A stretch of DNA of 64,000 nt. It comes from Oceaniferula spumae. Its GTDB lineage: Bacteria > Verrucomicrobiota > Verrucomicrobiia > Verrucomicrobiales > Akkermansiaceae. The notes under the pieces are model-generated. The model saw only the letters and a list, made by a program, of their open reading frames with translations, ran no database searches and was not told the origin of the DNA. Every line of letters begins with the position of its first letter. The first letter of the stretch is position 1. The position numbers were made by a program, and so were the translations under genes. Shown here piece by piece: positions 16,810 to 26,606 of this stretch. The stretch lies in assembly GCF_042849255.1 (NCBI RefSeq), contig NZ_AP026866.1, positions 4,154,001 to 4,218,000 on the forward strand, given 5' to 3'.

Positions 16810-19800
16810 CTATTTAAATCGGATAACGTAAACGACCAGCCCACGCGTCTGTTGGGTGTCATCCACCTGGGCGGTGAAGTGCCAGCGGCGGTGAAGTTCG
16901 ACGGTAGCGGAGGAGAATTTTCTGCCAGTGAAAGGATCGGTTTCGCCAACGTTTAGGTTAAGGTCATCGATGCCGGAAAGCAGGAGTTTGAATAATTTGT
17001 TCCCACCCGGCTTATCATTACGCTGTTGTAGTTTGAGCAGGAAAACTTGGAATGCCTTGAAGGTGGCGACGCTCTGGTTTTCCAGGCCGCTGGTGGTGGT
17101 GCCGGTGGCTAACAATGCCATCACCTCGCTCTCAGGAAGTGGCGGGTAGGAGGTGAATGCTGTCTTCGGAGAGTTCGCTGAGCCATAGACGAAAACACTG
17201 ACGTCATACGAGCCAATGGTGGATTTCCCCCGAATGTTCAATGTCGGATTGAGACCATTCTTTGGGTCGAACACAATTTCGCCGCGTTTGATTTCCAAAA
17301 TACTGAATGGCAACTTGGCCTTCACTTCATTGACTAGAATGGTGCCTGATGGAGCTGGTTTTTCCAGTGTGCCGCCTACCTTGATCGATCCGCTCAGATT
17401 TCCAGCTGCCACATTTCCGCGGATAAGAACCGGGTCGTCCGTGCGTACTGTTAGGTTAAGCTTCCAATTGGCGTAAGGCTCTGGGATCGGCAGCGTGTCG
17501 TTAGACTTTTTCTTGGAAAGGGCTGGCATCTTGACCTTGGCCACTTCTGAGGAAGGGACCCCGATGGGGATTAGCTCGATGTCTTTATAGAAGAGCGATT
17601 CGGCAATGCCGACGGTGCCGCTGATCGTGGCGTTTTCCATATTACCCTTTAATTGGATGTCGGAATTTGCCCGGACCGATACCATGTCATCGCGGTGAAT
17701 CAGCGCGAATTGTGTGCGAAGATAGAGATCGAAGACTGGCTTTTTATAGTCCCTCAGATCAACAGTGCCACCAGCTTCAAACTTCCCTCCATTCACCAGA
17801 GCTGTCAGCTTTGTCGTCGCTTTTTGGTTTTGATCGAACTTGGTGTTGAGTTTGACGTTTTTGATGTCACCGATGCCATCTTTCTTGAGCTTGATGAGTG
17901 GCACATCCGCATCCAGATCGACCAGGTATTCCGGGTTTTCAATAGTGCCTTTTAGCGTAGCCTTACCGTTCAACGTGCCAGTGAGCTGTTCTAGCTGGGG
18001 AATGAAATTCTTGAACCGTCCGAGCTTGAGAGTGTTGATTTTAACTTCTGCCGATAGAGGCGCATTGCTGATAAAGTTATCAATAAAATCGGGATCATTG
18101 ATCCAGTCCGACGGAGTGAAGGGAACTGTGCCTGTTAGGAGAAACCGGTCGACGTCTCCTTCTAGCAGTTTCCCGCTGATATTGAGCTTTTTGTTTTCAG
18201 AGTAGAAATCGAAAGAGAGGTGTAAGGGAAGTAAGTTACCATCGTCCACGCCTTTGACGTCACTCGCGCGGGCACTGCCTTTGATTTGAGGGTTGTTAGG
18301 TGTGCCACTGAGCTGGACATCGAGATCGGTGGTTCCTGTCATCTTATTGAGCAGGTCAACTTTGAACCACTCTTGAATTTTCTTCAGCGCGATGGGCTGC
18401 GTTTTCACGGCGAGATTCCATTCGTCATTCTGGTTGAAAAACTTTTTAGCGCTGTCGATTTCTGCTTGGAAGGGGAGTTTGCCGTTGAGCGTGGCGACTT
18501 GTTCCCCACCGCGTGTGAGTTTAACCTTGCCGATATCTACAATCTCGCCATCCCATCTGAGAGAGGCACTGCCGTTCCAGTCTTTTTCTTTAACTTGGAG
18601 GGATGTCAGCGTCACCGATTCCGGCCAATTGTAATTCGCCTCAGCCGTGATGTTCAGGGCAGGGGTGTCAGGTAGGATGAGATTCAGTTTCTCGAGTTTT
18701 AATGTGCCTGACTGTGGGATCTCGGGATTGTTAAATTCAGTGGCATTTCCTTTTCCTTCCCAAGTCAACGCGACAGGTCCTTCGAGTTTGACCTCTGCTT
18801 TGAAGATACGTGCGAGCGCATTGATCCAGGCCGGATCTCCCTCGGTAACACTGAGCTTGCCTTGGTAGTCTTTGTTATCAATGCCGTAGTCGGCATCGAG
18901 TTGCAGGACGATGGCGCCATTTCTTTTGGCCTCTAATTTAGCGGTGCTTTTCCCGTTGCTCAGATAGTTCGCTGTTAGGTCGAGTTCAGGCAAGGTCACT
19001 CCATCAGCAGCGACTTTGGTAATTTGTCCTTCGAGGTCAGCCTGTGTGACTTCGTTTTCTTTGACCTCGATGTTCCCCTTGGCATCGACGGCGGTGTTTT
19101 TCAGTTCGATCCCCTCTGGCAGATCGTCGATTAATTGAATGAGTGTGCCGAGTTTGGGAACATCGACTTCATAGCTCGCTTGGGTATGGCCCCACCAAGT
19201 TTCTGACTCAGGTGAAAGCCACCGGCCATCGGCTTTGATGGAGAGAGCATTGGTGTTGAGAGTTCCGTTTACCGCTAGCTGGTAGGCTTGCTTGTCCTGC
19301 GTCAGTTCGAGAGTTGTGTTTTCGAGCTGATAGTCTTGGTAGGTGGCAGATGCGAGACGGGTGTGGGCTTGGATTTTCCATTCGGGCAATGGTTTCAACC
19401 ACTCGCTGACCGTTGCGTCGAGTTCTGAGATGGAGAAATCGGCTGGTAGTTCGAGATCGAAGCGTTCGACGAGTTCCTTCGAATTGATCGTCCCGTCAGA
19501 GAGCTTAGCAGATACATTTTCCTCCACGCGCACGTTAAGTGTGGCGGCGAGAAATTTGAGGTCGCCTTGGCCCTTGAAGTCGGAGGTCCAATCGATTGCC
19601 ACTTTTTCCACTGCTATATCCGGAAGGACCTCAAAGCGGTCGATACTGGCGGCTTCCGGTTTCCATACCAGATGAACATCCTGCTCTGGTGTCGTCCGGC
19701 CTTCGCGATCGGTGGCTACGAAGCCGTGCATGTCGAATGCATTGGATTCCGCCTCGTGAACAAATGATTTTAAATTGAAGTGGGCCTGCTGAACTCCGGA

Positions 19801-20340
19801 CTTTAAAATGCTGATATCCAGGTCGGTGATAGTGATGGATGGCTGGCTGATCCACGGGTGGAGAGTCTGCAGCGTGTCCTTGATTTTTGTATCAGTGGAT
19901 TTTTCCTCTTCTTGTGAGGGCGGAAATTTATCGAGATCGATGACGACGACACTCTGCTTGAGATCGACACCCCTCACTTTCGAACTGAACAGCTCGGAGA
20001 ATTTGTAGTGCGCCGAGGCCTCGCTGACTTTCAGAGATTGGATGCCTTGATCTCCAGTGTATGAGAGATCTTGGATCGTGAAGCCCCCCGATAAGGTGCC
20101 GGTGACCTCTGAGCTCCCGGTCATGCCTTGTGCCTCTAGCGCCTTGTTCAGGCCATAGTGAACCAGCCAGCGGGCGCAAGGTCCATTGACGAGATAACAG
20201 ACCACTAGCAGCCCGATCAACAAAATGATCTTGCGGCGCTGCGAGCGTGGTTTTTTAGAGGGGGACTCCTCTGGGGAGTCTGAAAATTCTTCGTCGGGCA
20301 TCGGGGAGGGCACTATGAGGCATTGTATGCAAGGATGCAA
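16810..20340 (-). CDS. tamB: TamB (translocation and assembly module, DUF490)
   Basis: Up to 1176 residues: a short cytosolic tail rich in Ser/Pro/Lys, one membrane helix (IILLIGLLVVCYLVNG), a very long beta-rich repetitive region typical of AsmA/TamB bridge proteins, and the conserved C-terminal TamB domain (IKGSARASDVKGVD mid-protein, then SGSIKVGGTLEKPAPSGTI, PPLPESEVMALLATG, NLNVGETDPFTGRKFS). TamB spans the periplasm as a hydrophobic groove and is now viewed as a lipid carrier. It is the first gene of the tamB-tamA pair. A start at 20301 (MPDEEFS) is more likely than 20340, since the extra 13 residues carry no conserved features. Confidence 0.88.
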   Translation of the reverse strand: MHPCIQCLIVPSPMPDEEFSDSPEESPSKKPRSQRRKIILLIGLLVVCYLVNGPCARWLVHYGLNKALEAQGMTGSSEVTGTLSGGFTIQDLSYTGDQGIQSLKVSEASAHYKFSELFSSKVRGVDLKQSVVVIDLDKFPPSQEEEKSTDTKIKDTLQTLHPWISQPSITITDLDISILKSGVQQAHFNLKSFVHEAESNAFDMHGFVATDREGRTTPEQDVHLVWKPEAASIDRFEVLPDIAVEKVAIDWTSDFKGQGDLKFLAATLNVRVEENVSAKLSDGTINSKELVERFDLELPADFSISELDATVSEWLKPLPEWKIQAHTRLASATYQDYQLENTTLELTQDKQAYQLAVNGTLNTNALSIKADGRWLSPESETWWGHTQASYEVDVPKLGTLIQLIDDLPEGIELKNTAVDAKGNIEVKENEVTQADLEGQITKVAADGVTLPELDLTANYLSNGKSTAKLEAKRNGAIVLQLDADYGIDNKDYQGKLSVTEGDPAWINALARIFKAEVKLEGPVALTWEGKGNATEFNNPEIPQSGTLKLEKLNLILPDTPALNITAEANYNWPESVTLTSLQVKEKDWNGSASLRWDGEIVDIGKVKLTRGGEQVATLNGKLPFQAEIDSAKKFFNQNDEWNLAVKTQPIALKKIQEWFKVDLLNKMTGTTDLDVQLSGTPNNPQIKGSARASDVKGVDDGNLLPLHLSFDFYSENKKLNISGKLLEGDVDRFLLTGTVPFTPSDWINDPDFIDNFISNAPLSAEVKINTLKLGRFKNFIPQLEQLTGTLNGKATLKGTIENPEYLVDLDADVPLIKLKKDGIGDIKNVKLNTKFDQNQKATTKLTALVNGGKFEAGGTVDLRDYKKPVFDLYLRTQFALIHRDDMVSVRANSDIQLKGNMENATISGTVGIAESLFYKDIELIPIGVPSSEVAKVKMPALSKKKSNDTLPIPEPYANWKLNLTVRTDDPVLIRGNVAAGNLSGSIKVGGTLEKPAPSGTILVNEVKAKLPFSILEIKRGEIVFDPKNGLNPTLNIRGKSTIGSYDVSVFVYGSANSPKTAFTSYPPLPESEVMALLATGTTTSGLENQSVATFKAFQVFLLKLQQRNDKPGGNKLFKLLLSGIDDLNLNVGETDPFTGRKFSSATVELHRRWHFTAQVDDTQQTRGLVVYVIRFK

Positions 20341-20419
20341 ATGGTGATTAGCGAGTTCCTTTAATCGGTGAGACAGATGTCAGCTGGCACATGTCACATC
20401 CGTGAAGCTCTGCGGGGAT

Positions 20420-21541
20420 TTATAAATAGATCCGGGTCACTCTGGGTGTGATACCGGTGAGCACAGCCCAGGAAATGGTGCCCGCTCGCTCAGCCACTTC
20501 GCTGACGAGAATGTTCTCGCCGAAAAGCTCCACCTCGTCGCCGCTTTCGCAATCAGGCAGTTCCGAAACGTCGATCATGATCTGGTCCATCGTCACGCGG
20601 CCTAACAATGGGCATCGCTTGCCACGAATGAAAACCGAGGCTCCGTTTCCTGAAATTTCGCGCGGGTAGCCATCGCCATATCCAATTCCCACGGTGGCCA
20701 CCAACGTGTCTTTTTCCAAAATTGTCTGTCGACCATACGAAATCCCGTGACCAGCAGGTAGCTCGCGCACTAGCGAAACCCGTGACTTGAGAGTCAGCAC
20801 CGGAGTGAGTTTGTCTTGAAATTGGGGCAGTGGCGAGATGCCGTATAACATCAGGCCCGGACGGTAGAGATTGGTTGATGCACTCTGATACCCTAATAAT
20901 CCGGCGCTATTGGCCAAATGCCTGAATTTGAAACGATCGTAGTCGAGTTTATCCAACAGAACTTCGAATACCTCAAATTGTGTTCTGGTAAATTCTTCAT
21001 CTTCATCAGCGGAAGGCAGGTGGGAGCCAATGCCCTCGAAGTAGAGATGTTCAAAGTCTTCAAGCTCACCGATTTTTTCCAAGAGGGCGTCAGGCAGAAA
21101 TCCACCACGGCCCATGCCGGTATCCACGGTGATGTGCACGGGTAGCGGCTCTGCGTTATTTTCTCGGACCAGTCGATTGAAATCTCTGGCTTCTGCCAGA
21201 CTCGAAATACAAGGAGTCCAGCGACGGGCGACGATTTCTTCACGCTCTGAGGGAAAGGTAGGCCCGAGCAGGTAGATACGCGTTTTGATACCCGCTTCCG
21301 CGAGCCTTCGCGCTTCAATCACGCTGGCTACTCCAAGAAAAACAGGAGCCTCGGCAGCGGGCAATTGCTCCAGAGCCGAGGCGATATTGGCAATTCCGTG
21401 GCCATAAGCCCCCGCCTTGAGCACGGCCATGATGTCCCCCTTTTCGCGCGAGACAGCATAGTTCTGGCGCAAGTGGCTGAGATTGACCTCGGCCCAAGCT
21501 CGCGGCGGGGAAACGGGAAAGGTTTGAGAGTGTCCGTGCAC
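20420..21541 (-). CDS. alr: Alanine racemase
   Basis: PLP-dependent conversion of L-alanine to D-alanine for peptidoglycan. 373 residues, the family's usual size. Lys42 in VLKAGAYGHG forms the PLP Schiff base and Tyr268 in GHGISYGRQT is the opposite-face base. Also visible are DTGMGRGGF, YRPGLMLYGISP, GIGYGDGYPR and GRVTMDQIMID. The common VVKANAYGHG is here VLKAGAYGHG, a mild variation. It lies 79 bases upstream of the tamB gene on the same strand; the two may share a transcript. Confidence 0.95.
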   Translation of the reverse strand: MHGHSQTFPVSPPRAWAEVNLSHLRQNYAVSREKGDIMAVLKAGAYGHGIANIASALEQLPAAEAPVFLGVASVIEARRLAEAGIKTRIYLLGPTFPSEREEIVARRWTPCISSLAEARDFNRLVRENNAEPLPVHITVDTGMGRGGFLPDALLEKIGELEDFEHLYFEGIGSHLPSADEDEEFTRTQFEVFEVLLDKLDYDRFKFRHLANSAGLLGYQSASTNLYRPGLMLYGISPLPQFQDKLTPVLTLKSRVSLVRELPAGHGISYGRQTILEKDTLVATVGIGYGDGYPREISGNGASVFIRGKRCPLLGRVTMDQIMIDVSELPDCESGDEVELFGENILVSEVAERAGTISWAVLTGITPRVTRIYL

Positions 21542-21770
21542 GTTGTGGATATAGGTTCTTTATGAGAAAACCCCAATCAAAAATTGATGACCGCTGACCG
21601 GGTTCCACACCATTCGTCTGGGAGATCCTGTCCAACTCACCGTCGACCGAGGGATCCAGGTGAATGGGGGAATCATTTCTTCCGAGTAGTAGAGTGGCTT
21701 GAATTAGTGACTGATCAGCTCGGCCTATGCTTGCATCGTGCGCGCCCCTCCGTTAAATGGGGGCAACACG

Positions 21771-22274
21771 ATGTTTGATGCTAAAAAACTTACCGAAGAC
21801 CAGGTCGCAGCCATCAAGGGATGGGCCGAAGAAGGAGCCCAGCTTGCTGATATCCAGAAACGCATGGAGGACGAGATGGAATTCCGTCTCACCTACATGG
21901 ACACCCGGTTTCTGGTGCTGGATCTGGGAATAGAAATTCGTAACCTCGCCGAGGAGGAGAAAGCGAAGGAGGCCGAGGAAGCGGCTGCTAATCCAGTCGA
22001 TCCCACCTTGGATGAACTGACCGAGGACGATTTGGAAATTCTACCTCCTACGCCCCAAGGTAGCGGAAAAGTCCGTGTCACCGTTGATGGAATCGCCCGC
22101 CCAGGCGTCATGGCCAGTGGTCGGGTCACCTTTGCCGATTCCCAAGGTGGCACTTGGTATGTCGATGAGATGGGCAGGCTCGGCGTCGATCCTGACACGG
22201 AAGGTTATCGCCCTACTGAAGCTGACATACTGGCTTTCCAGAAAGAGTTGCAGGCCGTGATGGATGCTCGTTAG
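21771..22274 (+). CDS. Hypothetical protein, 167 aa
   Basis: Function unknown. Residues 1-50 are helical and look like a small DNA- or protein-binding module (EDQVAAIKGWAEEGAQLADIQKRM), followed by a Glu/Ala-rich helix (EEEKAKEAEEAAA), an acidic linker, then a beta-rich domain (GKVRVTVDGIARPGVMASGRVTFADSQGGTWYVDEMGRLGVD). The beta part resembles a small SH3-like or beta-hairpin fold by eye. Start at 21771 is chosen because GGGGGC lies just upstream and the preceding extension is proline-rich noise. It diverges from alr. Confidence 0.65.
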   Translation: MFDAKKLTEDQVAAIKGWAEEGAQLADIQKRMEDEMEFRLTYMDTRFLVLDLGIEIRNLAEEEKAKEAEEAAANPVDPTLDELTEDDLEILPPTPQGSGKVRVTVDGIARPGVMASGRVTFADSQGGTWYVDEMGRLGVDPDTEGYRPTEADILAFQKELQAVMDAR

Positions 22275-22341
22275 CAGGTTTGCCTAGGCACACCGCTCAG
22301 CTTGCCCTTGATCCGAGGTTTTATTTTGTTACCTTGCGCCC

Positions 22342-23466
22342 ATGATTTCAACCACGCACCTGAAACGATTCCTGGCAGGATTGGTTTTCGCCTTGGCCAC
22401 ATGCCAGGCTCCGCTCCATGCAGCCACGGATGCCGAGGCTCAGGCGATTGTCGATGAATACAACGGTGTCTATCAGCAGTGGATGGCTGAGATGCGTCTC
22501 GCCAAGGATCCGCGCACATTGGACTTGGTGACTAAAAAGCGCCCCGATGCCGGCATCTATGCCACGAAGCTTAAAAACCTGTTGCGTAAGGACCTCGCCA
22601 ACGACTGGAGTCTGAAATACGGAGCATGGTTGTTAGAAAACGATGCGGCGCTAAAAGCAGAGTCCCAGCGAGCACTGCTCAATGCCGTTGAAAAACATCA
22701 CGTCAAGAGCCCGGAAGTCGGTGCGTTTTGCATCGCCATGATCAATTTAGACGCCGGTGGTGAAGTCCCAAGGCCTGGCGATGTGCCGCTGAGATCGCGC
22801 GGTATGAAGCTCTTGGAAATGATCAAGAAAACCAATCCGGATGAGAAAGTGCAGGGGCAAGCTGCTCTGGCACTTTCCATAATGTTAGGGGACTTAGGAG
22901 ATGATGGTGGTATCATGCGTCAGCGCATGACCAATCTGAAAGAGGCAATTATCAAGAGTGCCGACGTCAAGGTTGGCCCGGTCACTGTAGCTGATGTAGC
23001 GCGCGACGAACTGTATAAGATCAGCCATCTCACCAAGGGCAGAGAGGCCCCGAATATCGTTGGGCTGGACTCAGCCAATCGTCCTATGAACCTTAAGGAT
23101 TTCAGAGGAAAGGTGGTCATGCTGGTGTTCTGGTCGAGCTGGGATCTCGAGGCAGCGCGAGTTTTAGAGACACTGCGTAAGAGTGTGGAAAGCAAAGCGG
23201 GCAAACCTTTTGCCGTGGTCGGCGTCAATCGCGATACCTTGGTCAACCTGCGCGCACTGGAAGCAGATCGTATTGTGACGTGGAAGAACTTCTCGGATCC
23301 TGAGCAGAAGATAGCCAAAGACTACCGTCTGGCCTCATGGCCGTATTGCCTGGTATTGGATAAAAATGGTGTGATCGCATATCGCGGAGCTCCCGGATCC
23401 TTCGCAGATGCTGTGGCAAATAACTTGCTTCTGCCCTCTGCCGAACCATCGGCCCAAAAGCCCTGA
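22342..23466 (+). CDS. Secreted redoxin/TlpA-like protein lacking the CXXC
   Basis: 374 residues: signal peptide (cleavage near APLHA), a helical N-terminal region of about 220 residues, then a thioredoxin-fold domain (APNIVGLDSANRPMNLKDF, GKVVMLVFWSSWD, FAVVGVNRD, WPYCLVLDKNGVIAYRG). In TlpA/ResA proteins the segment after VFW reads xxWCxxC; here it is SSWDLEA, with no cysteine. The protein therefore cannot be a disulfide reductase of the usual kind. Possible roles are a binding domain or a peroxiredoxin-like scaffold. The gene ends four bases before the convergent peptidase gene. Confidence 0.8.
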   Translation: MISTTHLKRFLAGLVFALATCQAPLHAATDAEAQAIVDEYNGVYQQWMAEMRLAKDPRTLDLVTKKRPDAGIYATKLKNLLRKDLANDWSLKYGAWLLENDAALKAESQRALLNAVEKHHVKSPEVGAFCIAMINLDAGGEVPRPGDVPLRSRGMKLLEMIKKTNPDEKVQGQAALALSIMLGDLGDDGGIMRQRMTNLKEAIIKSADVKVGPVTVADVARDELYKISHLTKGREAPNIVGLDSANRPMNLKDFRGKVVMLVFWSSWDLEAARVLETLRKSVESKAGKPFAVVGVNRDTLVNLRALEADRIVTWKNFSDPEQKIAKDYRLASWPYCLVLDKNGVIAYRGAPGSFADAVANNLLLPSAEPSAQKP

Positions 23467-23470
23467 CCGG

Positions 23471-24172
23471 TCACTCGGCTGCGGGTTTCCATCCAGAGCT
23501 TTTATAATCCGCAGCAAGCTGTTCCAGAGTCTTGCCGGTGATTTCTTTCCAGATGGTTTCTTGGTATTTGTTAGATCTCAAGGCTTTCGAAACCGTCTGC
23601 ATGACCGGTTTTTGATAAGTCTCATCCAGATAGAGCAGAAAAGCGGCAGAGTGCCAGTAGTGGCCGAATGGCTTGCTATGGTCGACATGAGTCCGGTTCC
23701 ACTTCGCCCATCGATCGGTCGTGTGGAGTTTGAACCGTGTGTAGTCGGCGGCACCTTCGATAAACCAGCTGGGTTGGCCGACGGGATACCGCTGGATCAC
23801 ATGAGTCAATTCGTGCACAAAAACCCCTTTCGTATCGGCTGGATCACGTTCGAGATGTTCAGCAGAGATGGTGATGACATTGCCTGACGCGTGTGCCGGA
23901 TGATCCATTTTTTTCTCAAAACGAATGACCACATCGCGATGGGTGTGCTCAGCGGGGGCACCTAACATTGTGATCAATTTCGGCCAGACATCGAAGTAGA
24001 TCGAAGCCATCTCATCAAAGCGCGGAGCAAGCGTCTCGAAGCCAGTGAGTTGAGCGGAGAGACTCAGGGCGTAGGGTTTCTCCTGGTAGGTGATGGATTT
24101 TTTCTTGGTCGTATTTTGCTCGGCATAAATCGAGCAACAGAGACCGAGGAGAACGATGAAAATTCGCAGCAT
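23471..24172 (-). CDS. Secreted metallopeptidase of the basic secretory protein type
   Basis: 233 residues with a signal peptide (MLRIFIVLLGLCCSIYA). The zinc motif H120-E-x-x-H124 (VFVHELTHVIQ) is followed by SWFIEGAADYTRF with Glu139, the arrangement of plant and bacterial basic secretory proteins (peptidase-like). The region before it, YFDVWPKLITMLG and VVIRFEKKMDHPAHASGNVI, fits the same family. Probably exported to the periplasm or outside. Substrate unknown. It converges with the redoxin gene and diverges from the modA-like gene. Confidence 0.82.
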   Translation of the reverse strand: MLRIFIVLLGLCCSIYAEQNTTKKKSITYQEKPYALSLSAQLTGFETLAPRFDEMASIYFDVWPKLITMLGAPAEHTHRDVVIRFEKKMDHPAHASGNVITISAEHLERDPADTKGVFVHELTHVIQRYPVGQPSWFIEGAADYTRFKLHTTDRWAKWNRTHVDHSKPFGHYWHSAAFLLYLDETYQKPVMQTVSKALRSNKYQETIWKEITGKTLEQLAADYKSSGWKPAAE

Positions 24173-24320
24173 GATGCCGATATACTAGCGGTGTGCGAAA
24201 TACCCGCGAGTAGAAAATCTTGCCGACTAAATGCCACATACAGATACCGAACTTGCAATAGACGAGGATCTCAAGATGATGGCCACGCCTCACTCCCAAG
24301 GGGCTGGAAATTGTTAAAGC

Positions 24321-25115
24321 GTGAAGAGACCACTTGTCATCATCGTAGCCATGTTCGCTGCCCTTGCAGTGCTCATGATTTTATTAAGTCGGCACGGATC
24401 CAGCGATGAGGGGCGGCGCGAACTGCTGGTCCATTGTGCTGCGGGTCTACAATTGCCTCTGACCGAAATTGCCAGATCATACGAGCGCGAGCATCACACC
24501 CGTGTGATACTCAACTTTGCTGGTTCAGGCGTTTTGGAATCACAGCTGAAAACAACTGGCGGTGATCTGTTTATCCCTGCGGATGACTCTTACATCGAAA
24601 ACGCAGTCTCACAGGGGCTGGTCAGTGAAACCGCTGCACTCGCGGAACTCCGGGCCGTGATTGTGGTGCCTAAGGGAAATCCCAAACGGATCAAATCTTT
24701 GTCTGATATCGCATTGGAAAATGTGCGGCTCTGCGTGGCGGAACCTTCAGCAGCAGTCGGCAAGTTCACTCGCGACGTTTTGCTGAAGGCGGGCCTTTGG
24801 AAGGGAATCGAACCCTACGTCATTGTGACCCAACCGACCGTGAATGGAGTGGTGACAGCGGTTGCGACAGGTTCAGTGGATGTGGGCATCGCTTGGGATG
24901 CCGTAGCCCTGCAGTCGCCAGAGGTGGAAATAGTTCGGATCCCGCTGTTCGATGCCAATCCTCGCCAAGTTCGCGTCGGCGTGCTGAACCGGGCTGCCAG
25001 CCATGAAGCTAGAGACTTTGTAGACTATCTAACGGCGGAGGAAGCAGGTCGCCGTATCTTCACCCGCCACCACTACACCTCGCCTCCTAGGACTGACAAT
25101 AAAGATGGAAACTAA
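24321..25115 (+). CDS. modA: ModA-like ABC transporter substrate-binding protein
   Basis: 264 residues starting at GTG. A single N-terminal hydrophobic helix (VIIVAMFAALAVLMILLS) has no lipobox, so the protein is either cleaved or membrane-anchored. The mature domain has the molybdate-binding-protein pattern: LLVHCAAGLQLPLTEIARSYE, NFAGSGVLESQL, GGDLFIPADDSYI, VVPKGNPKRI, PSAAVGKFTRDVL, GSVDVGIAWDA. Ligand is most likely molybdate or tungstate; which one cannot be read from the sequence. First gene of a four-gene overlapping operon. Confidence 0.82.
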   Translation: MKRPLVIIVAMFAALAVLMILLSRHGSSDEGRRELLVHCAAGLQLPLTEIARSYEREHHTRVILNFAGSGVLESQLKTTGGDLFIPADDSYIENAVSQGLVSETAALAELRAVIVVPKGNPKRIKSLSDIALENVRLCVAEPSAAVGKFTRDVLLKAGLWKGIEPYVIVTQPTVNGVVTAVATGSVDVGIAWDAVALQSPEVEIVRIPLFDANPRQVRVGVLNRAASHEARDFVDYLTAEEAGRRIFTRHHYTSPPRTDNKDGN

Positions 25116-25947
25116 ACCCCATGCCACACGTCGGCTTTCAGGAGACCTACCGTTTTTCTGCGGTTTGGGAATCATTGCGTGGCTTTATGTGGGTCTGATC
25201 CTAGCCATGGTGCTGGCAAATGTCAGCGTGGTGAGCTGGGATACTCTGGTGCAAACGTGGCGGCAACCGGCGATTCAATCGTCGATCAAGCTGACCTTGC
25301 TGTCCTGCACTACCACGGCCTTGCTTTCCATTCTCTGTGCCGTTCCTACTGGCTATCTGCTGGCCCGGTTTAAGTTTCGTGGTCGTAGTGTCATGGACGC
25401 CATCATGGATATTCCGATTGTTCTGCCGCCTTTGGTTGTGGGGCTGAGTTTGCTGATTTTGTTCAACAAGGTGGATTTGCTGGGAGCTGGCCCAATAGAA
25501 GGCTGGCTGAATGATCACGGTATGAGTGTGACTTATAGCGTGGCGGCCGTCGTGCTGGCGCAGTTTTCTGTGGCGACGGCCTTCGCGGTGCGGATGATGA
25601 AAAACACCTTCGAGCAAATCGATCCACGCTGTGAGGATGTCGCCATGACTCTGGGTTGCAATCGATCGCAAGCATTCTGGCGAGTGGCTTTGCCGCAGGC
25701 AGGGCAGGGAGTGGTGGCCGCAGGAGTCCTCGCTTGGGCCCGGGCACTGGGTGAGTTCGGACCAATCCTCGTTTTTGCTGGTGCCACGCGGGGACGAACA
25801 GAGGTATTGTCCACTTCCGTCTTTTTGGAGATTAACCTGGGTAACATCGGAGGGGCGGCTGCCGTCTCGCTGATCATGATTGCCTTGGCGATCAGTTTGA
25901 TTTCATTGATACGCTACTTTACCCGCTCAGAATCTAACTTCTTCTAA
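25105..25947 (+). CDS. modB: ModB-like ABC transporter permease
   Basis: 280 residues with about six membrane helices and the inner-membrane EAA-type loop (FEQIDPRCEDVAMTLGCNRSQAFWRVALPQAGQG) that docks on the ATPase. The segment MDIPIVLPPLVVGLSLLILF is typical of ModB and CysT/W permeases, and LGEFGPILVFAGATRGRTEVLSTSVF is close to ModB. It overlaps the end of the modA-like gene by 11 bases and stops two bases before modC. Confidence 0.88.
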   Translation: METKPHATRRLSGDLPFFCGLGIIAWLYVGLILAMVLANVSVVSWDTLVQTWRQPAIQSSIKLTLLSCTTTALLSILCAVPTGYLLARFKFRGRSVMDAIMDIPIVLPPLVVGLSLLILFNKVDLLGAGPIEGWLNDHGMSVTYSVAAVVLAQFSVATAFAVRMMKNTFEQIDPRCEDVAMTLGCNRSQAFWRVALPQAGQGVVAAGVLAWARALGEFGPILVFAGATRGRTEVLSTSVFLEINLGNIGGAAAVSLIMIALAISLISLIRYFTRSESNFF

Positions 25948-25949
25948 CA

Positions 25950-26606
25950 ATGTCCCTCGCAATCAACCAGCTTCATGTCAGCGCCGGTGAGTTTACCTTG
26001 GCTGGGATATCTTTGGCTATCCCCGACGGGGAATGTGCGGTGCTCATGGGCCGTAGCGGAGTGGGGAAAACGACTTTGATGGAAGCCATCTGTGGTTTGC
26101 GGTCTGTGGATGCTGGCTCGATCGTCATCGACGAAGTGGAGATCAGCGCGCTGCGTCCAAGCACACGAGACATCGGTCTAGTGCCTCAGGATACCGTGTT
26201 GTTTCCCCATCTCACTGTACGCGAACACCTCGCCTTTGGTCCTTCGCTTCAAGGGTGGCGTAAATCAAAAACCGCCAAACGCGTCACTACCCTAGCGGAT
26301 TCATTACAGCTAACTGAGCTACTCGACCGTAAACCAAAGGGGCTCTCAGGAGGGGAGGCACAAAGGGTCGCGATTGGTCGAGCGATTGCGGGGAAACCCA
26401 AGCTGCTTTGTCTCGATGAAGCTCTAACAGGATTAGATAATAAGACGCACGATGCCATCATGCACTTGCTCAAAAAAGTGACCGAAGAGGAAAATCTAAC
26501 TACCTTACACATCACACACCGTGAGGAGGAAGCTGATTTCTTGGGCGATCTGATCTATTCGCTGGAAGACGGAGCGATCACGCTTAAGGTGACGTCACAG
26601 ATATGA
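25950..26606 (+). CDS. modC: ModC-like ABC transporter ATPase (short, no Mop domain)
   Basis: 218 residues. Walker A GRSGVGKTT (about 34-42), Q-loop LVPQDTVLFPHLT, signature LSGGEAQRVAIGRA and Walker B LLCLDEALTGLD, then the H-loop THREEEADFLGD. Classical ModC is about 350 residues and carries a C-terminal molybdate-binding Mop domain; that domain is absent here, so activity is not self-regulated in that way. The TGA overlaps the start of the next gene (26603-26606). Confidence 0.88.
   Translation: MSLAINQLHVSAGEFTLAGISLAIPDGECAVLMGRSGVGKTTLMEAICGLRSVDAGSIVIDEVEISALRPSTRDIGLVPQDTVLFPHLTVREHLAFGPSLQGWRKSKTAKRVTTLADSLQLTELLDRKPKGLSGGEAQRVAIGRAIAGKPKLLCLDEALTGLDNKTHDAIMHLLKKVTEEENLTTLHITHREEEADFLGDLIYSLEDGAITLKVTSQI

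Noticed and set aside
24173..24320. Molybdenum cofactor riboswitch or ModE site before modA
   Set aside because: No conserved stem pattern or ModE-type palindrome could be found by eye in this short gap.
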